Below, piece after piece: positions 26,100 through 35,220 of a DNA stretch of 64,000 nt. Source of the DNA: an uncultured Gammaproteobacteria bacterium (GTDB taxonomy: Bacteria > Pseudomonadota > Gammaproteobacteria > HK1); NCBI GenBank assembly GCA_958295835.1, contig OY282378.1:558001-622000 (forward strand), written 5' to 3'. How positions within the stretch are numbered: position 1 is the stretch's first letter; every line of letters begins with the position of its first letter. A model generated the notes under the pieces. That model saw only the letters and a list, made by a program, of their open reading frames with translations. It was not told the DNA's origin and did not search any database. A program made the position numbers and the translations under genes.

Positions 26100-26932
26100 A
26101 TACGGCAATGCTCGGGCTCCTGGCCGAGACTCCGATCCACCCGGGCGCCGGGCGCAGCATGGGTGTCGTGGATCTCCCGGTGGCTCGGGAAGCTTCCACG
26201 GACTATCCGGTGCTCGTCGGATCGAGTCTGAAAGGCGCGCTGCTGGATAAGGCCCAAACGATCAACGAGACAGAAACGGCGAAAGTGGATCTGAAAGGGC
26301 GTTTCGGGAAGCCCGATCACGCGGGTGACCTGCTTGTCTCCGATGGACGGTTGTTGCTTCTTCCCGTGCGGAGCCTGACGGCTTCGTTCCGGTGGGTGAC
26401 CTGCCCACATCTCGTCGAACGCTATCTTCGCGATTTGACCCGAGCAGGTCTTGTGCCCAGACCGGAGATTCCTGTCCTGGAACGTGGCGACGTGCTTACG
26501 GCGGCGGGTAGCGGCAGGTTGTTCCTTGAGGAGAGGCAATTCACTATCACCGGAGAACCGGTAGTCGATCTGGTGAATACCATCAAGCCGCTCATACTTC
26601 ACGAAAAAACCCGAGACCGCTTGGATTCCCGGCTTGCAGTTCTGCATGACGACGACTTCGCTTGGTTCGCCCGCTACGGCCTTGCCATCCAGGCTCGGAA
26701 CGTCCTGGAGGACGGAACCAAGAAAAGCAGAAACCTTTGGTACGAGGAAACGCTCCCCCCGGACACAATCATGCATGCCATCGTCATGGGTCGCAGCAAG
26801 GAGGCGATCCAGACCTTGGGCATTCTCTTTCCGGAAGACGATCCGTATTTGCAGGCAGGTGGAAACGAGACAGTAGGCCAAGGTTGGTTCGCCGTCAGTG
26901 TGCGCCGAGGCGACGATCGAGGTGCAGCGTGA
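26096..26932 (+). CDS. cmr4: type III-B CRISPR backbone nuclease Cmr4
   Basis: 278-residue backbone RAMP. PIHPGAGRSMGVVDLPVARE places Asp26 where the target-RNA cleaving aspartate of Cmr4 lies, and LVGSSLKGAL and NETVGQGWFAV are conserved Cmr4 features. It should polymerise along the crRNA and cut bound RNA at regular intervals. The ATG overlaps the cmr3 stop; its stop overlaps the GTG of cmr5. Confidence 0.92.
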   Translation: MNTAMLGLLAETPIHPGAGRSMGVVDLPVAREASTDYPVLVGSSLKGALLDKAQTINETETAKVDLKGRFGKPDHAGDLLVSDGRLLLLPVRSLTASFRWVTCPHLVERYLRDLTRAGLVPRPEIPVLERGDVLTAAGSGRLFLEERQFTITGEPVVDLVNTIKPLILHEKTRDRLDSRLAVLHDDDFAWFARYGLAIQARNVLEDGTKKSRNLWYEETLPPDTIMHAIVMGRSKEAIQTLGILFPEDDPYLQAGGNETVGQGWFAVSVRRGDDRGAA

Positions 26933-27339
26933 AGACCATCGAGCAGCAGCGCGCGGCGAACGCCCTGTCGCGCATCAACGAACTGCACGAAAAGTACGAG
27001 TCCGAAGACTTCAGGAAGCGGTACCGCGCTTACGTAGACCGTCTGGGACCGACCATCATCATGAATGGTCTCGGGCAAGCACTCGCGACGGAACGGGCTG
27101 CCGCCGGACCGCGGCCTGAAAGAGATCATCAGAAGGCTCACGACGAGCTTTACAAAAGTCTGCAAGGCTGGCTGTGCCGCAAGGACGGAGGCGTATATCC
27201 GTCGCACCCGGATCTTCTGCAGGCCATTATGGAAAAAGACGAATCGGACTATCTATCTGCTCAGGCCGAAGCACTGGCATGGACCGAGTGGCACAAGAAG
27301 TGCTGTCGGGCTTCGTTTCCGAAGAGCGAGGATGACTGA
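26929..27339 (+). CDS. cmr5: type III-B CRISPR small subunit Cmr5
   Basis: 136-residue mostly helical protein beginning with GTG (KTIEQQRAANALSRINELHE). The QQRA(A) opening and the VDRLGPTIIMNGLGQAL helix are typical of Cmr5, the small subunit that forms the inner filament. GTGA overlap with cmr4; the stop overlaps cmr6 by 8 bases. The position in the operon supports the identification. Confidence 0.88.
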   Translation: MKTIEQQRAANALSRINELHEKYESEDFRKRYRAYVDRLGPTIIMNGLGQALATERAAAGPRPERDHQKAHDELYKSLQGWLCRKDGGVYPSHPDLLQAIMEKDESDYLSAQAEALAWTEWHKKCCRASFPKSEDD

Positions 27340-28474
27340 CGTGTCAGTCCCGCTCTACAAGACCGCCGCCGAACAGTCGGTGGAACGTGAATCCAGCGGA
27401 CACGCGGGGTTGTGGTTCGATAAATTCTGCAATCAATGGCGTGTCAGCGATCTTTCTTGGACGATGTCGAGCAAGGATGATAAAGACAACCCGAAGCTCA
27501 AGTGGATCAAGACCCTTGCAAACGGGAGCTCGGTCGGCACACGAGAGCAGATCGAAGAGTGCGCGTTGCGGCACGCACGGTTGGTAGAAAAGCGTCGCGG
27601 CCGATTCACGGTGTTCACTACGGAATCGCGCTTCGTTACAGGGCTTGGCCGGAGTCATCCCGTAGAAAACGGTTTCGCATGGCATCCGACATTGGGTACG
27701 CCTTATTTGCCGGGAAGCTCGGTGAAAGGCTTGGTTCGCTCTTGGGCGAAGATGGCAACCGAACCCCGCCCCGATAAGAAGATTTTGAAGTGCCTGCTTG
27801 GGGATGTCGGCAAGGCGGGGGCGATCTGTTTCCTGGATGCGATTCCCATCGCTCCTGTGCGACTCGAAGCCGACGTGATGACCCCTCACTATGCAGGTTG
27901 GAGCGAGGATGACCCTCCGGGCGACTGGCGTTCTCCGAGCCCCATTCCTTTCCTGACCACGGCGGCCGAGACGCCGTTTCTGTTCGGGATCATTCCGTGC
28001 CGCGCTATCGTGGAGGACGATCTGAAACGTGTCTTCAATTGGCTGCGTGACTCTCTTGTATTCACCGGAGGCGGTGCGAAAACGGCGATCGGTTACGGCC
28101 GATTTCACCATGACGAAGAGCAAACTTCTCATTGGACGCAGCGGTTGAAGGACGAAGACCGCCAACGTCGTGAAGATCAGACTCGACAGGAAGCGATGAA
28201 GAGCCCGGAAGGGCGGTGGCGCCTGAAGTTCGATAGATTGTCGGAGGCCGAAATCCTCGACTTGGTGCGAATCCACTTGGAGAAAGAGCCATTTGAAGAT
28301 CCTCGCGAGTGTACAGCGTTCGTCCAAGCAGTGCTCTCTACGGGTTTGGTCGAACATTGGCGCCGCGGCAACGCCCGCGATCCGCGAACCAAAGTTGGCA
28401 AGAAGAAGCTCAGAGAACGGGCACGCCTTCTCGGCAGCGTGCGTACCGAGAACGGAGCTGACTCGCTGCAATAA
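27332..28474 (+). CDS. cmr6: type III-B CRISPR RAMP protein Cmr6
   Basis: 380-residue RAMP protein at the end of the operon. HPTLGTPYLPGSSVKGLVRSW contains the RAMP glycine loop in Cmr6 context, FLDAIPI and DVMTPHYAGW follow as in Cmr6, and FTGGGAKTAIGYGRF is the C-terminal glycine-rich loop. A basic helical extension of about 110 residues follows. The ATG at 27332 overlaps the cmr5 end. After its stop there are 85 bases without repeats before the convergent Uma2 gene, so the operon ends here with no CRISPR array. Confidence 0.9.
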   Translation: MTDVSVPLYKTAAEQSVERESSGHAGLWFDKFCNQWRVSDLSWTMSSKDDKDNPKLKWIKTLANGSSVGTREQIEECALRHARLVEKRRGRFTVFTTESRFVTGLGRSHPVENGFAWHPTLGTPYLPGSSVKGLVRSWAKMATEPRPDKKILKCLLGDVGKAGAICFLDAIPIAPVRLEADVMTPHYAGWSEDDPPGDWRSPSPIPFLTTAAETPFLFGIIPCRAIVEDDLKRVFNWLRDSLVFTGGGAKTAIGYGRFHHDEEQTSHWTQRLKDEDRQRREDQTRQEAMKSPEGRWRLKFDRLSEAEILDLVRIHLEKEPFEDPRECTAFVQAVLSTGLVEHWRRGNARDPRTKVGKKKLRERARLLGSVRTENGADSLQ

Positions 28475-28559
28475 GCAGCTTACCGCCTCAACACTCCCGG
28501 TTACTCACGTCGGTCCAGTCAACTGCGACCCTTGGGGTAGATCGGAATACTCCGCGTCG

Positions 28560-29174
28560 CTACCAGATCCGGCCGAGATCGAGACGGAAGCCGGGCAGAA
28601 CCGGGGTTCCGTCAACGCCATCGGGGTCGTCGAGCACCTGAACGGCAGCGCCGGGACGGTAGACGTGCACCCGGCGTTCAAAGGGGTCGATCAGCCAGCC
28701 GAGCCGCAGGCCGTTGTCGATGTACTCGCGCATCTTCGCCTGCGTCCTGCTCGGCACGTCGGACGGCGACAGAAGCTCGATCACGAAATCGGGACACAAC
28801 GGAAGGAATTGGTGTTGCTGCTCTTCGGGCACGGCATCGAGACGGTCCTTTCGAATCCACGCTGCGTCCGGTGCAAACACCGCGGAATCGGGCAGGATGA
28901 ATCCGCCCGAGGATTCGGTGGCGAGTCCCGTGCCGTCGCGCTCTGCCCATTGGCCCAACTGGACGGCGATCCGCAGGTTGAGATGGCTGGTCCGAAATGA
29001 CGCCAGCGCCGTGATCAGCAGGTCTCCCTGTGCTGTCCGTTCGATCTCCAGTTCGCCGTTGAGACGGCAGAATTCATGGAATCGATCGTCCGGGAACGCG
29101 ACCAGAGGACGGACGCGCAAGGGAAAGCACGGCAGAGGGTCCGGTGATGCGTGGTACTTGATCGCGGTATTCAT
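28560..29174 (-). CDS. Uma2-family endonuclease-like protein
   Basis: 204-residue Uma2 (DUF820) protein, a PD-(D/E)XK restriction-endonuclease fold. Catalytic residues are recognisable: Asp in PDSAVFAPDAAWI, Glu in PDFVIELLSPSD, and Lys in TQAKMREYIDNGLRLGWLID. The ATG at 29174 was chosen because it overlaps the upstream stop as ATGA; an in-frame extension upstream lies inside the neighbouring gene. Members are abundant in cyanobacteria and island DNA, and their biological role is unclear. It is co-oriented with an Rpn-like remnant. Confidence 0.8.
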   Translation of the reverse strand: MNTAIKYHASPDPLPCFPLRVRPLVAFPDDRFHEFCRLNGELEIERTAQGDLLITALASFRTSHLNLRIAVQLGQWAERDGTGLATESSGGFILPDSAVFAPDAAWIRKDRLDAVPEEQQHQFLPLCPDFVIELLSPSDVPSRTQAKMREYIDNGLRLGWLIDPFERRVHVYRPGAAVQVLDDPDGVDGTPVLPGFRLDLGRIW

Positions 29175-29690
29175 GCCGTCACCGTCACTTCCCCACGCGC
29201 GCGACGGAGCCGCTCGGGCAGTTCGCTGCCGGTCCGGCATTCCAGGATCCAGTCGCCCGCCTGGAGGAGATCCTCCGCGCCCGCGACGTCAGCGAGAAGC
29301 TCCGAAACCTGCCCTGCCGTCTCGGTGCCGAAGCGCCGCTTCGCCAAGCGGCGCAGCAGCGCGCGTTCCTCCGCAATACCTTGCTCCCGACCCCGATCGA
29401 GCACCCGCATTTCCCACTCCATCGCCCGCGCATCCATCAACGTCGGCATCTCTCTCCCTCCTCGCCTCTCCTCCAGTACCCGTTCCATCTCCGCCAGCGG
29501 CGATAACCTCTCCCCGCCGTGTGGCAACCGCGAATACCTCACCCGCGCATGATACCCCTCGCGCAATCCCTTCTCCCCCTCTCCCGCGTAACACTCGAAC
29601 GCCTCCCATAGCAGCCCCGGCAACGCCTCCGCTGCACCCGTCTCCAGGCCAATCAGCGTCGTCAGCCGGTTGTCCGGCGGCAGCCGGCCT
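29171..29690 (-). pseudogene. Rpn/DUF4351-like nuclease, C-terminal part only
   Basis: The frame reads LTTLIGLETGAAEALPGLLW, a charged helical stretch, then ERALLRRLAKRRFGTETAGQ and LLQAGDWILEC before its stop, which overlaps the Uma2 start. This arrangement matches the C-terminus of PD-(D/E)XK transposase-like (Rpn) proteins ending in a DUF4351-type helix. The N-terminal nuclease core is missing and the frame upstream runs into unrelated sequence, so I call it a truncated relic. Its 3' end may still matter for Uma2 translation. Confidence 0.5.
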
Positions 29691-29699
29691 CCATGAAGC

Positions 29700-30050
29700 C
29701 CGAGCCCGCTTCCGCCAGCGCCCGCTCGTCGAGTCGGGGCCGATGTATAAGGAGACCGCGAAGCACGCGCCAGTGATTGGGTTTCTCGACAATCACCGAG
29801 ACCGTCCCGGCAGACAGCCACGCATCGACCTTGGCCAAGGCTTCGTCGGTCGGCAGGGGTTCCGGGTACACCTTCGGGTTTGTCGCAATGCGCAGGAAGC
29901 CCGACAAGACGATCCACGGCAATCCCACCGATTCGTCTCCGTTCAGCGCCTCCTCCCACCACCAGCGGACGAGAAGCACATTACCCGCTTGACTCAGGAA
30001 CAGAGCCGACTCACCGGCATCGTCGAACAGATCCACACCGCCCAGCCCCG
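29700..30050 (-). pseudogene. PIN-domain (VapC-like) toxin remnant
   Basis: The minus strand reads WWWEEALNGDESVGLPWIVL, GFLRIATNPKVYPEPLPTDE and an HWRVLRGLL helix, the middle of VapC-type PIN nucleases (the usual RWWEEAL...GLPW...FLRI..NPRV pattern). The N-terminal Asp-containing strand and the C-terminal acidic residues are lost through frameshifts and truncation. It lies between the Rpn remnant and the third permease fragment, i.e. in a recombination scar. Confidence 0.55.
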
Positions 30051-30051
30051 T

Positions 30052-30480
30052 CGTCGCGTGGCGGCTGGCCGGCCCCCGCGTCGCGGTGTTCACCGGCGCC
30101 GCGCTCGGCCTACCTGGCCCCCTCTTCGGCCTGTGGGAGACGAGCATGGTGACGGTCTCCCTGCTCGGCGCCGCCGCCTTCCTCTGCGTGCTGATCGGGA
30201 TCCCGATGGGGGTCTGGTTCGGCAAGAGCCAGCGCGCCTGCAACGCGGGCCCTGCCGGTGCTCGACTTCATGCAGACGATGCCGGCGTTCGTCTACCTGA
30301 TCCCGATCATCGCCTTCTTCGGCACCGGCAGGCCGCCGGGGGTGCTGGCCACGCTGGTGTTCGGGACAGAGCCAGGGGATGCTGGCGGGCCTCGCGATCC
30401 TGTTCTGCGCGATGGTCATCGACCGCATCGTGCAGGGGCACTACAAGCGCTCGACCGCGCGCCACCGGCCCGGGCGGTAG
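30052..30480 (+). pseudogene. decayed third copy of the ProW permease 3' end
   Basis: Matches the permease copies from the VVVAWRLAGPRVAVF region onward, but with single-base insertions (near 30107 and 30248) that shift the frame and a deletion of about 250 bp after LATLVFG that removes the EAA loop region. It rejoins at the [16 protein letters not shown] segment and keeps the same last codons and stop. It is followed, as in repeat copy 2, by the agmatinase stop 13 bases later. Non-functional. Confidence 0.9.
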
Positions 30481-30492
30481 CGCGCCCGGCCA

Positions 30493-31491
30493 CTATCCCC
30501 GAAAGCCGTCCGCGACCAGGCTGACGATCTCGAACATGATCGCCGCCGCGGTATGCGCCGTGATCCGGTTGGGGTGATCCTTGGTCGGCATGAGGCAGAC
30601 CACGTCGCCGCCGATCACGTCCTTGCCGCGCACGCAGCGCAGGAGCCGCATGACCTCGTCGATCCCGAAACCCTCGCAGCCGGCCTCCAGGTTCGCGACC
30701 GCCGGGGCCACGGTCGGATCGAGGCAGTCCAGATCGAACGTGACGTAGAGGGGGGCATCGCCGATCCGCTCATCGATGAGGGCCATGGTGTCATCGGGAC
30801 CCATCTCGCGGTAGCGGTCCATGGTGATCACTTCGTAACCAAGCTCCTCGCTCGGCTTGCGCCAGTCGAGCGTGCGCGGGTTGCCGCGCATGCCGATCTG
30901 CACGCTGTGGCCGGCATCGATGTACCCGTCGCGCACCAGGTAGCCCGCCCAATGCGCCGCGGACTTCACCGCCCCGAGGAAATGCGGAATCTGCTCGTAG
31001 GCATCGGTATGGGCGTCGAAGTGCAGGAACACCGCCTTCCTGCCGCCGGTCAGGTGAGCGCCCTCGCCGGCGATGGCCTGCATGATCCCGCCGGTGATGG
31101 AGTGGTCCCCGCCGACCGACACCGGCCGCACCCCGGCGGCGTCGATCGCGCGGTAGAACCGGGTGATGCGCTCGATGCAGGCCTCGTTGTCGTTGGCCTC
31201 GGGCAACGGCACGTCCCCCATATCGCGGATGCGCGCGAGATCCCAGGGGTCGATCCCGAATTTCATGTGCACGCGCCGAGCCATCGCCGACACTTCGCGT
31301 ACCGCCCGGGGGCCGAGATGCTGGTCGCGCTCGGTGGTTCCGTTGCCGGTCGAGTGCGGCACGCCGACGAGGGCGATGTCGCAGTTGCCCGGGTCCCGCT
31401 CGATGGGGCAGCGAAAGAAGGTGGCGATGTCCCACCAGTAGAGGCTCTGGAGCATGAGCTCGTCGGCGTTCGTCAGCTCGGTGATAGCCAT
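30493..31491 (-). CDS. agmatinase/guanidino-acid ureohydrolase
   Basis: 332-residue enzyme of the arginase/agmatinase superfamily. Binuclear Mn ligands are visible: His in VGGDHS, the HFDAHTDAY segment, and [14 protein letters not shown]. Such enzymes hydrolyse a guanidino group to urea; agmatine, guanidinobutyrate, guanidinopropionate and guanidine are all possible substrates, and sequence alone cannot choose. The length is slightly above SpeB because of an N-terminal extension. It is convergent with a permease fragment related to the ProU-type transporter, and a 3' fragment of it follows the functional permease at 18972, which ties this enzyme historically to the transporter cluster. Confidence 0.85.
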   Translation of the reverse strand: MAITELTNADELMLQSLYWWDIATFFRCPIERDPGNCDIALVGVPHSTGNGTTERDQHLGPRAVREVSAMARRVHMKFGIDPWDLARIRDMGDVPLPEANDNEACIERITRFYRAIDAAGVRPVSVGGDHSITGGIMQAIAGEGAHLTGGRKAVFLHFDAHTDAYEQIPHFLGAVKSAAHWAGYLVRDGYIDAGHSVQIGMRGNPRTLDWRKPSEELGYEVITMDRYREMGPDDTMALIDERIGDAPLYVTFDLDCLDPTVAPAVANLEAGCEGFGIDEVMRLLRCVRGKDVIGGDVVCLMPTKDHPNRITAHTAAAIMFEIVSLVADGFRG

Positions 31492-31708
31492 CTGTCGTTT
31501 CCGTTTCGATATGGAAGAGCTTCGACGGACTCGGGATCGCGATACCGCACCGGAAGGTTCAGGCGCGATGCGGTTCGAATCCGGTCAGGACTCCCACGCG
31601 ACGATCGCGGCCGCCACGGTCGTTTTCACCCTCGATGCGGATCTGGGGCGTATCTGTCGAGACAAGCGACTCCGGCCGCGAAGTGCGCTTGGTACCGGGT
31701 CGCCACGC
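31492..31708. other. intergenic, no feature recognised
   Basis: 217 bases between agmatinase and ilvH, both on the minus strand. No terminator, repeat or short gene was found that I can support; the agmatinase promoter would have to lie here if it is transcribed on its own. Confidence 0.4.
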
Positions 31709-32200
31709 TCAGAGCTTGAGTCCTTTCTCCCCGCGTCCGATCGCGAGCAGTCCGGACCGTACGACCTCCATGATCGCACTCCGGTCGAGCGCATTGATGA
31801 AGGCGTCGAGCTTGGTCCCGTCACCGGTGACCTCGATGATGTAGGTCGATTGCGTCACGTCGAGAATGCGGCCCCGGAAGATGTCGGCGATCCGTTTGAC
31901 CTCTTCGCGCGCGCTGCCGGCAACCCGCACCTTGACCAGCATGATCTCGCGCTCGACGTGCGCGTCCCCGGTGATGTCCAGAAGCTTCACCACGTCGATG
32001 AGCTTGTTCAGTTGCTTGGTGATCTGTTCGATGATCTCGTCCGACCCCGACGTGACCAAGGTCATCCTGGACGCGGTCTCGTCCTCGGTCGGTGCGACCG
32101 AGAGCGATTCGATGTTGTAGGCGCGGGCTGAGAACAGGCCGGCCACGCGGCTCAGCGCGCCCGGCTCGTTCTCGAGCAGAAGCGAGATGATGTGACGCAA
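31709..32200 (-). CDS. ilvH: acetolactate synthase small subunit
   Basis: 163 residues, the size of E. coli IlvH. It begins MRHIISLLLENEPGALSRVA, a canonical ACT domain of regulatory subunits that bind valine, and continues with FSARAYNIESLSVAPTED. It regulates and activates the catalytic subunit encoded 19 bases upstream in the branched-chain amino acid pathway. Co-transcribed with ilvI. Confidence 0.95.
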   Translation of the reverse strand: MRHIISLLLENEPGALSRVAGLFSARAYNIESLSVAPTEDETASRMTLVTSGSDEIIEQITKQLNKLIDVVKLLDITGDAHVEREIMLVKVRVAGSAREEVKRIADIFRGRILDVTQSTYIIEVTGDGTKLDAFINALDRSAIMEVVRSGLLAIGRGEKGLKL

Positions 32201-32219
32201 GGATCGCTACTCCGGCAGG

Positions 32220-33947
32220 TCAGGCGAGCTCTCTCTGTCGGGTCTGCTCCGAGAGCACCATTTCGTTGTGGCCTTTCCCCGCCATCATCATGGGATAGAC
32301 GTTCTCGGCCGGATCGGTGATGAAGTCCATGAACACAAGACGATCCTTCATCGCGAACGCCTCGCGAAGAGCGCCTTCCACGTCCGCCGGCTTGTCGATG
32401 GTCATCCCGACGTGCCCGAAGCTTTCGGCAAGCGCCGCGAAGTCGGGCAGGGAATCCAGGTACGAGTGCGACTCCCGGTTCTCGTACATGAATTCCTGCC
32501 ACTGCCGGACCATCCCGAGGTAACGGTTGTTGAGGTTCACGATCTTGATGGGGAGGCCGTACTGCTTGGCCGTCGAGAGCTCCTGGATGCACATGATGAT
32601 GCTGCCTTCCCCGGTGACGCATGCCACCTGGGCATCGGGCCAGGCAAGCTGCACTCCAAGCGCGGCCGGCATTCCGAATCCCATCGTTCCCAGCCCGCCG
32701 GAGTTGATCCAGCGCCGCGGCCGGTCGAACGGGTAGAACTGCGCCGCCCACATCTGATGCTGCCCGACGTCCGACGTGACGTATGCATCTCCGCCCGTTA
32801 CTTCATAGAGCTTCTGCACCACCGACTGCGGCTTGATCAGCGTATCGGAGTGCGAGTAGGCGAGACAGTCGATCGATTTCCAGCGATGAATGCGCTCCCA
32901 CCACTCGGCCAGCGCCTGCCCGTCCGGACGGCGGTTCGATCCCTCCAGCATTGCGTTGATCTCGCCGAGCACGTTCGTGACCGAGCCGACGATCGGGACG
33001 TGCACCTTGACCGTCTTCGAGATCGACGCGGGATCGACGTCGATGTGGACGATGCGCGCCTCGGGGCAGAACTTGTTCACGTCGCCGACCACCCGATCGT
33101 CGAAGCGGGCCCCGATCCCGATGAGCACGTCGCAGTGATGCATCGCCATGTTCGCTTCATACGTGCCGTGCATCCCCAGCATGCCGATGAACTGCCGGTC
33201 CGTTCCGGGGTACGCGCCGAGCCCCATCAGCGTATTCGTGATGGGGTAGCCGAGTATGCGCGTGAACTTGACGAGCGCATCCGCCGCATCATCCAGAACG
33301 ACGCCGCCGCCGGTGTAGATCATGGGACGCTTCGCGGACAGGATCAGATCGAGCGCCTTCCTGATCTGCCCCGGGTGGCCTCGCATGACGGGGTTGTAGG
33401 AACGCATCGCGACAGTGGCCGGATACTCGTACGGAATCTTCAGATCGGGCCGGGTCACGTCCTTGGGAATGTCGACGACAACGGGGCCGGGACGTCCGGT
33501 GGTGGCCACGTAGAACGCTTTCTTGAGGGTGTCGGCGAGCTCCCGAACGTCCTTGACGAGAAAGTTGTGCTTCACGCAGGGGCGCGTGATCCCCACGCAA
33601 TCGACTTCCTGGAACGCATCGCTGCCGATGGCGTGGGTGGGGACCTGCCCGGTGATCACCACCAGCGGAACGGAGTCCATGTGGGCGGTGGCGATGCCGG
33701 TGACCGCGTTGGTGGCGCCCGGCCCGGAGGTCACGAGTACCACACCCGGCTTCCCCGTGGCGCGAGCGTAGCCATCGGCCATGTGGGTCGCGCCCTGTTC
33801 GTGGCGGACGAGGATGTGCTTGACGTCGTCCTGGGCGTAGATCTCGTCGTAGATGTGGAGGACTGCTCCGCCCGGGTAGCCGAAGATATGTTCCACCCCT
33901 TCGTCCTTGAGGAACTGCATGAGTATCTGCGACCCTGAAAGCTCCAC
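32220..33947 (-). CDS. ilvI: acetolactate synthase large subunit
   Basis: 575-residue ThDP enzyme, equal in length to E. coli IlvI. It joins two pyruvates (or pyruvate and 2-oxobutyrate) to acetolactate. Landmarks: [16 protein letters not shown], the catalytic Glu in [25 protein letters not shown], the FAD/ThDP region [20 protein letters not shown], and the Mg-ThDP motif starting GEGSIIMC and ending NNRY. The GTG at 33947 was chosen because GGAGGGAGG lies just upstream; the longer frame would run through the leader hairpin. The downstream partner is ilvH. Confidence 0.95.
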   Translation of the reverse strand: MELSGSQILMQFLKDEGVEHIFGYPGGAVLHIYDEIYAQDDVKHILVRHEQGATHMADGYARATGKPGVVLVTSGPGATNAVTGIATAHMDSVPLVVITGQVPTHAIGSDAFQEVDCVGITRPCVKHNFLVKDVRELADTLKKAFYVATTGRPGPVVVDIPKDVTRPDLKIPYEYPATVAMRSYNPVMRGHPGQIRKALDLILSAKRPMIYTGGGVVLDDAADALVKFTRILGYPITNTLMGLGAYPGTDRQFIGMLGMHGTYEANMAMHHCDVLIGIGARFDDRVVGDVNKFCPEARIVHIDVDPASISKTVKVHVPIVGSVTNVLGEINAMLEGSNRRPDGQALAEWWERIHRWKSIDCLAYSHSDTLIKPQSVVQKLYEVTGGDAYVTSDVGQHQMWAAQFYPFDRPRRWINSGGLGTMGFGMPAALGVQLAWPDAQVACVTGEGSIIMCIQELSTAKQYGLPIKIVNLNNRYLGMVRQWQEFMYENRESHSYLDSLPDFAALAESFGHVGMTIDKPADVEGALREAFAMKDRLVFMDFITDPAENVYPMMMAGKGHNEMVLSEQTRQRELA

Positions 33948-33968
33948 CTTCAACCTCCCTCCGGAGTG

Positions 33969-33992
33969 AAAAAAAGCCCGCGGGACGGGCTC
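33969..33992 (-). terminator. leader terminator/attenuator hairpin ahead of ilvI
   Basis: On the minus strand AGCCCG and CGGGCT pair around TCCCG and are followed by seven T. The hairpin sits between the probable promoter and the ilvI ribosome site, so an unattenuated polymerase must read through it. A 21-codon frame (starting MAVVWCVRSPSRGL) spans the hairpin and ends at the ilvI ribosome site; it has three early valines but is not strongly enriched in Ile/Leu/Val. Attenuation is therefore plausible but unproven. Confidence 0.6.
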
Positions 33993-34017
33993 CGGACGCA
34001 CCATACGACGGCCATAC

Positions 34018-34047
34018 AACCTAGCTGAAAAAACAAAGGCGGGTCAA
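34018..34047 (-). promoter_or_regulatory. probable promoter of ilvI-ilvH
   Basis: On the minus strand TTGACC (34042-34047) is followed after 18 bases by TAGGTT (34018-34023). The -35 box matches five of six consensus bases; the -10 box is weaker. Transcription would start near 34010, a few bases before the leader hairpin. Confidence 0.5.
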
Positions 34048-34170
34048 GATTCAATGGACACGGACGAGGCTGCCGGCTTCAACATGGCGCTGCCCGATCC
34101 ACGTCCGGGCGGACACGGTCGCGCGGACCGTTCAGCATGGTTCCGATGGCGGTGGCAGGCGCCGTGGGGC

Positions 34171-35154
34171 TCAGACGATCCGGTTGACGAGCATACCCTC
34201 CCCTCGCTGAAGACGGCGGACGTTCTCGATGAGGATGTCTATCACGTTGTCCTCGTACTTTCGGGTCTCGCCGGCAGTATGGGGCGTGATCAGAACGTTC
34301 TCCGGAGCCCATAGTGCAGAGTCCGGAGCCAACGGCTCCTCCCAGGTGGTGTCGATGCCGGCGCCGGCGATCGCGCCGCGTTCGAGGGCGTCGACCAGGT
34401 CCGGCTCGTTGACGCAACGCCCGCGGGCGACGTTGATGAGGTAGGCGCCGCGCTTCATCCGCGCCAGCGCCGCCGCGTCGATCAGGTGCTCCGTTTGCGG
34501 CGTCAGCGGGCACGTGAGCGCGACGACGTCCGCCTCGGCCAGCGATTCGAGGAACCGTTCCGAGGGCCGCACCTCATCGGCGGAGCCGTCGTGGCGCGCG
34601 GTGTCGCGCTTGATCCCGACGACCCTCATCTCGAACGCGCGGGCGAGCCGGGCCAGCCGCGAGCCGATGGCGCCGAGCCCGCAGATCACCATCGTCTTGC
34701 CGGCAAGCTCCTCCTCGCGCCGCCCGAGGTCGGAGATCATCCCTCGCCAGACGTGCTCGCGCTGCCGGTCGCGTCCGGTATGAACATGGCGCACGAGCGC
34801 GAGCAGCAGGGCCATCGCGTGGTCGCTCACCGCGTTGCGGTTGACGCCGCTGCCGTTGGCGAGCCGCACCCCGCGGGCTCGCAGCGCATCCAGATCGAAC
34901 TGGTCGTAGCCCGCCGCGCACACCTGGATGAAGCGGAGGTTCGCGGCGCGCGCCAGCATCGCGTCCGACCAGAAGCCGGACATCACCAGGACGTGTCCCT
35001 CGGAGATGCGGGCGAGGGTGTCCTCGCGGCTCCAGGTCTGGAAGTGTTCGATCCCGGTCCGGCGCAGTGCGAACCGTTCGGCGAGCCGGTACGCGACGTG
35101 GGCGAAATGGATGACGAGGGCATCGTCGTCCGGCAGGTGGGGGGCATCGGGCAT
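34171..35154 (-). CDS. D-2-hydroxyacid dehydrogenase
   Basis: 327-residue NAD(P)-dependent dehydrogenase of the D-isomer-specific family. The nucleotide-binding glycine motif is VICGLGAIGSRLARLARAFE; catalytic Arg is in LINVARGRCVNE, Glu in the GAGIDTTWEEP region and His in LITPHTAGE. The ATG at 35154 has GGGAGA just upstream. It reduces a 2-oxoacid to a D-2-hydroxyacid or the reverse; the substrate is not evident. It is divergent from the RuBisCO-like/cupin gene with 66 bases between, so the two may share regulation and a pathway (inference). Confidence 0.9.
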   Translation of the reverse strand: MPDAPHLPDDDALVIHFAHVAYRLAERFALRRTGIEHFQTWSREDTLARISEGHVLVMSGFWSDAMLARAANLRFIQVCAAGYDQFDLDALRARGVRLANGSGVNRNAVSDHAMALLLALVRHVHTGRDRQREHVWRGMISDLGRREEELAGKTMVICGLGAIGSRLARLARAFEMRVVGIKRDTARHDGSADEVRPSERFLESLAEADVVALTCPLTPQTEHLIDAAALARMKRGAYLINVARGRCVNEPDLVDALERGAIAGAGIDTTWEEPLAPDSALWAPENVLITPHTAGETRKYEDNVIDILIENVRRLQRGEGMLVNRIV

Positions 35155-35220
35155 CAGGGTTCTCCCGGGGTCGCCGTCGTCAGGCGTAACATGGTATCCC
35201 CTCCGAGCATCGAGCATCCC

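Noticed and set aside
28475..28559. Possible CRISPR array after cmr6
   Set aside because: Only 85 bases, with no repeated units. The whole window was read for spaced direct repeats and none of CRISPR type was found.
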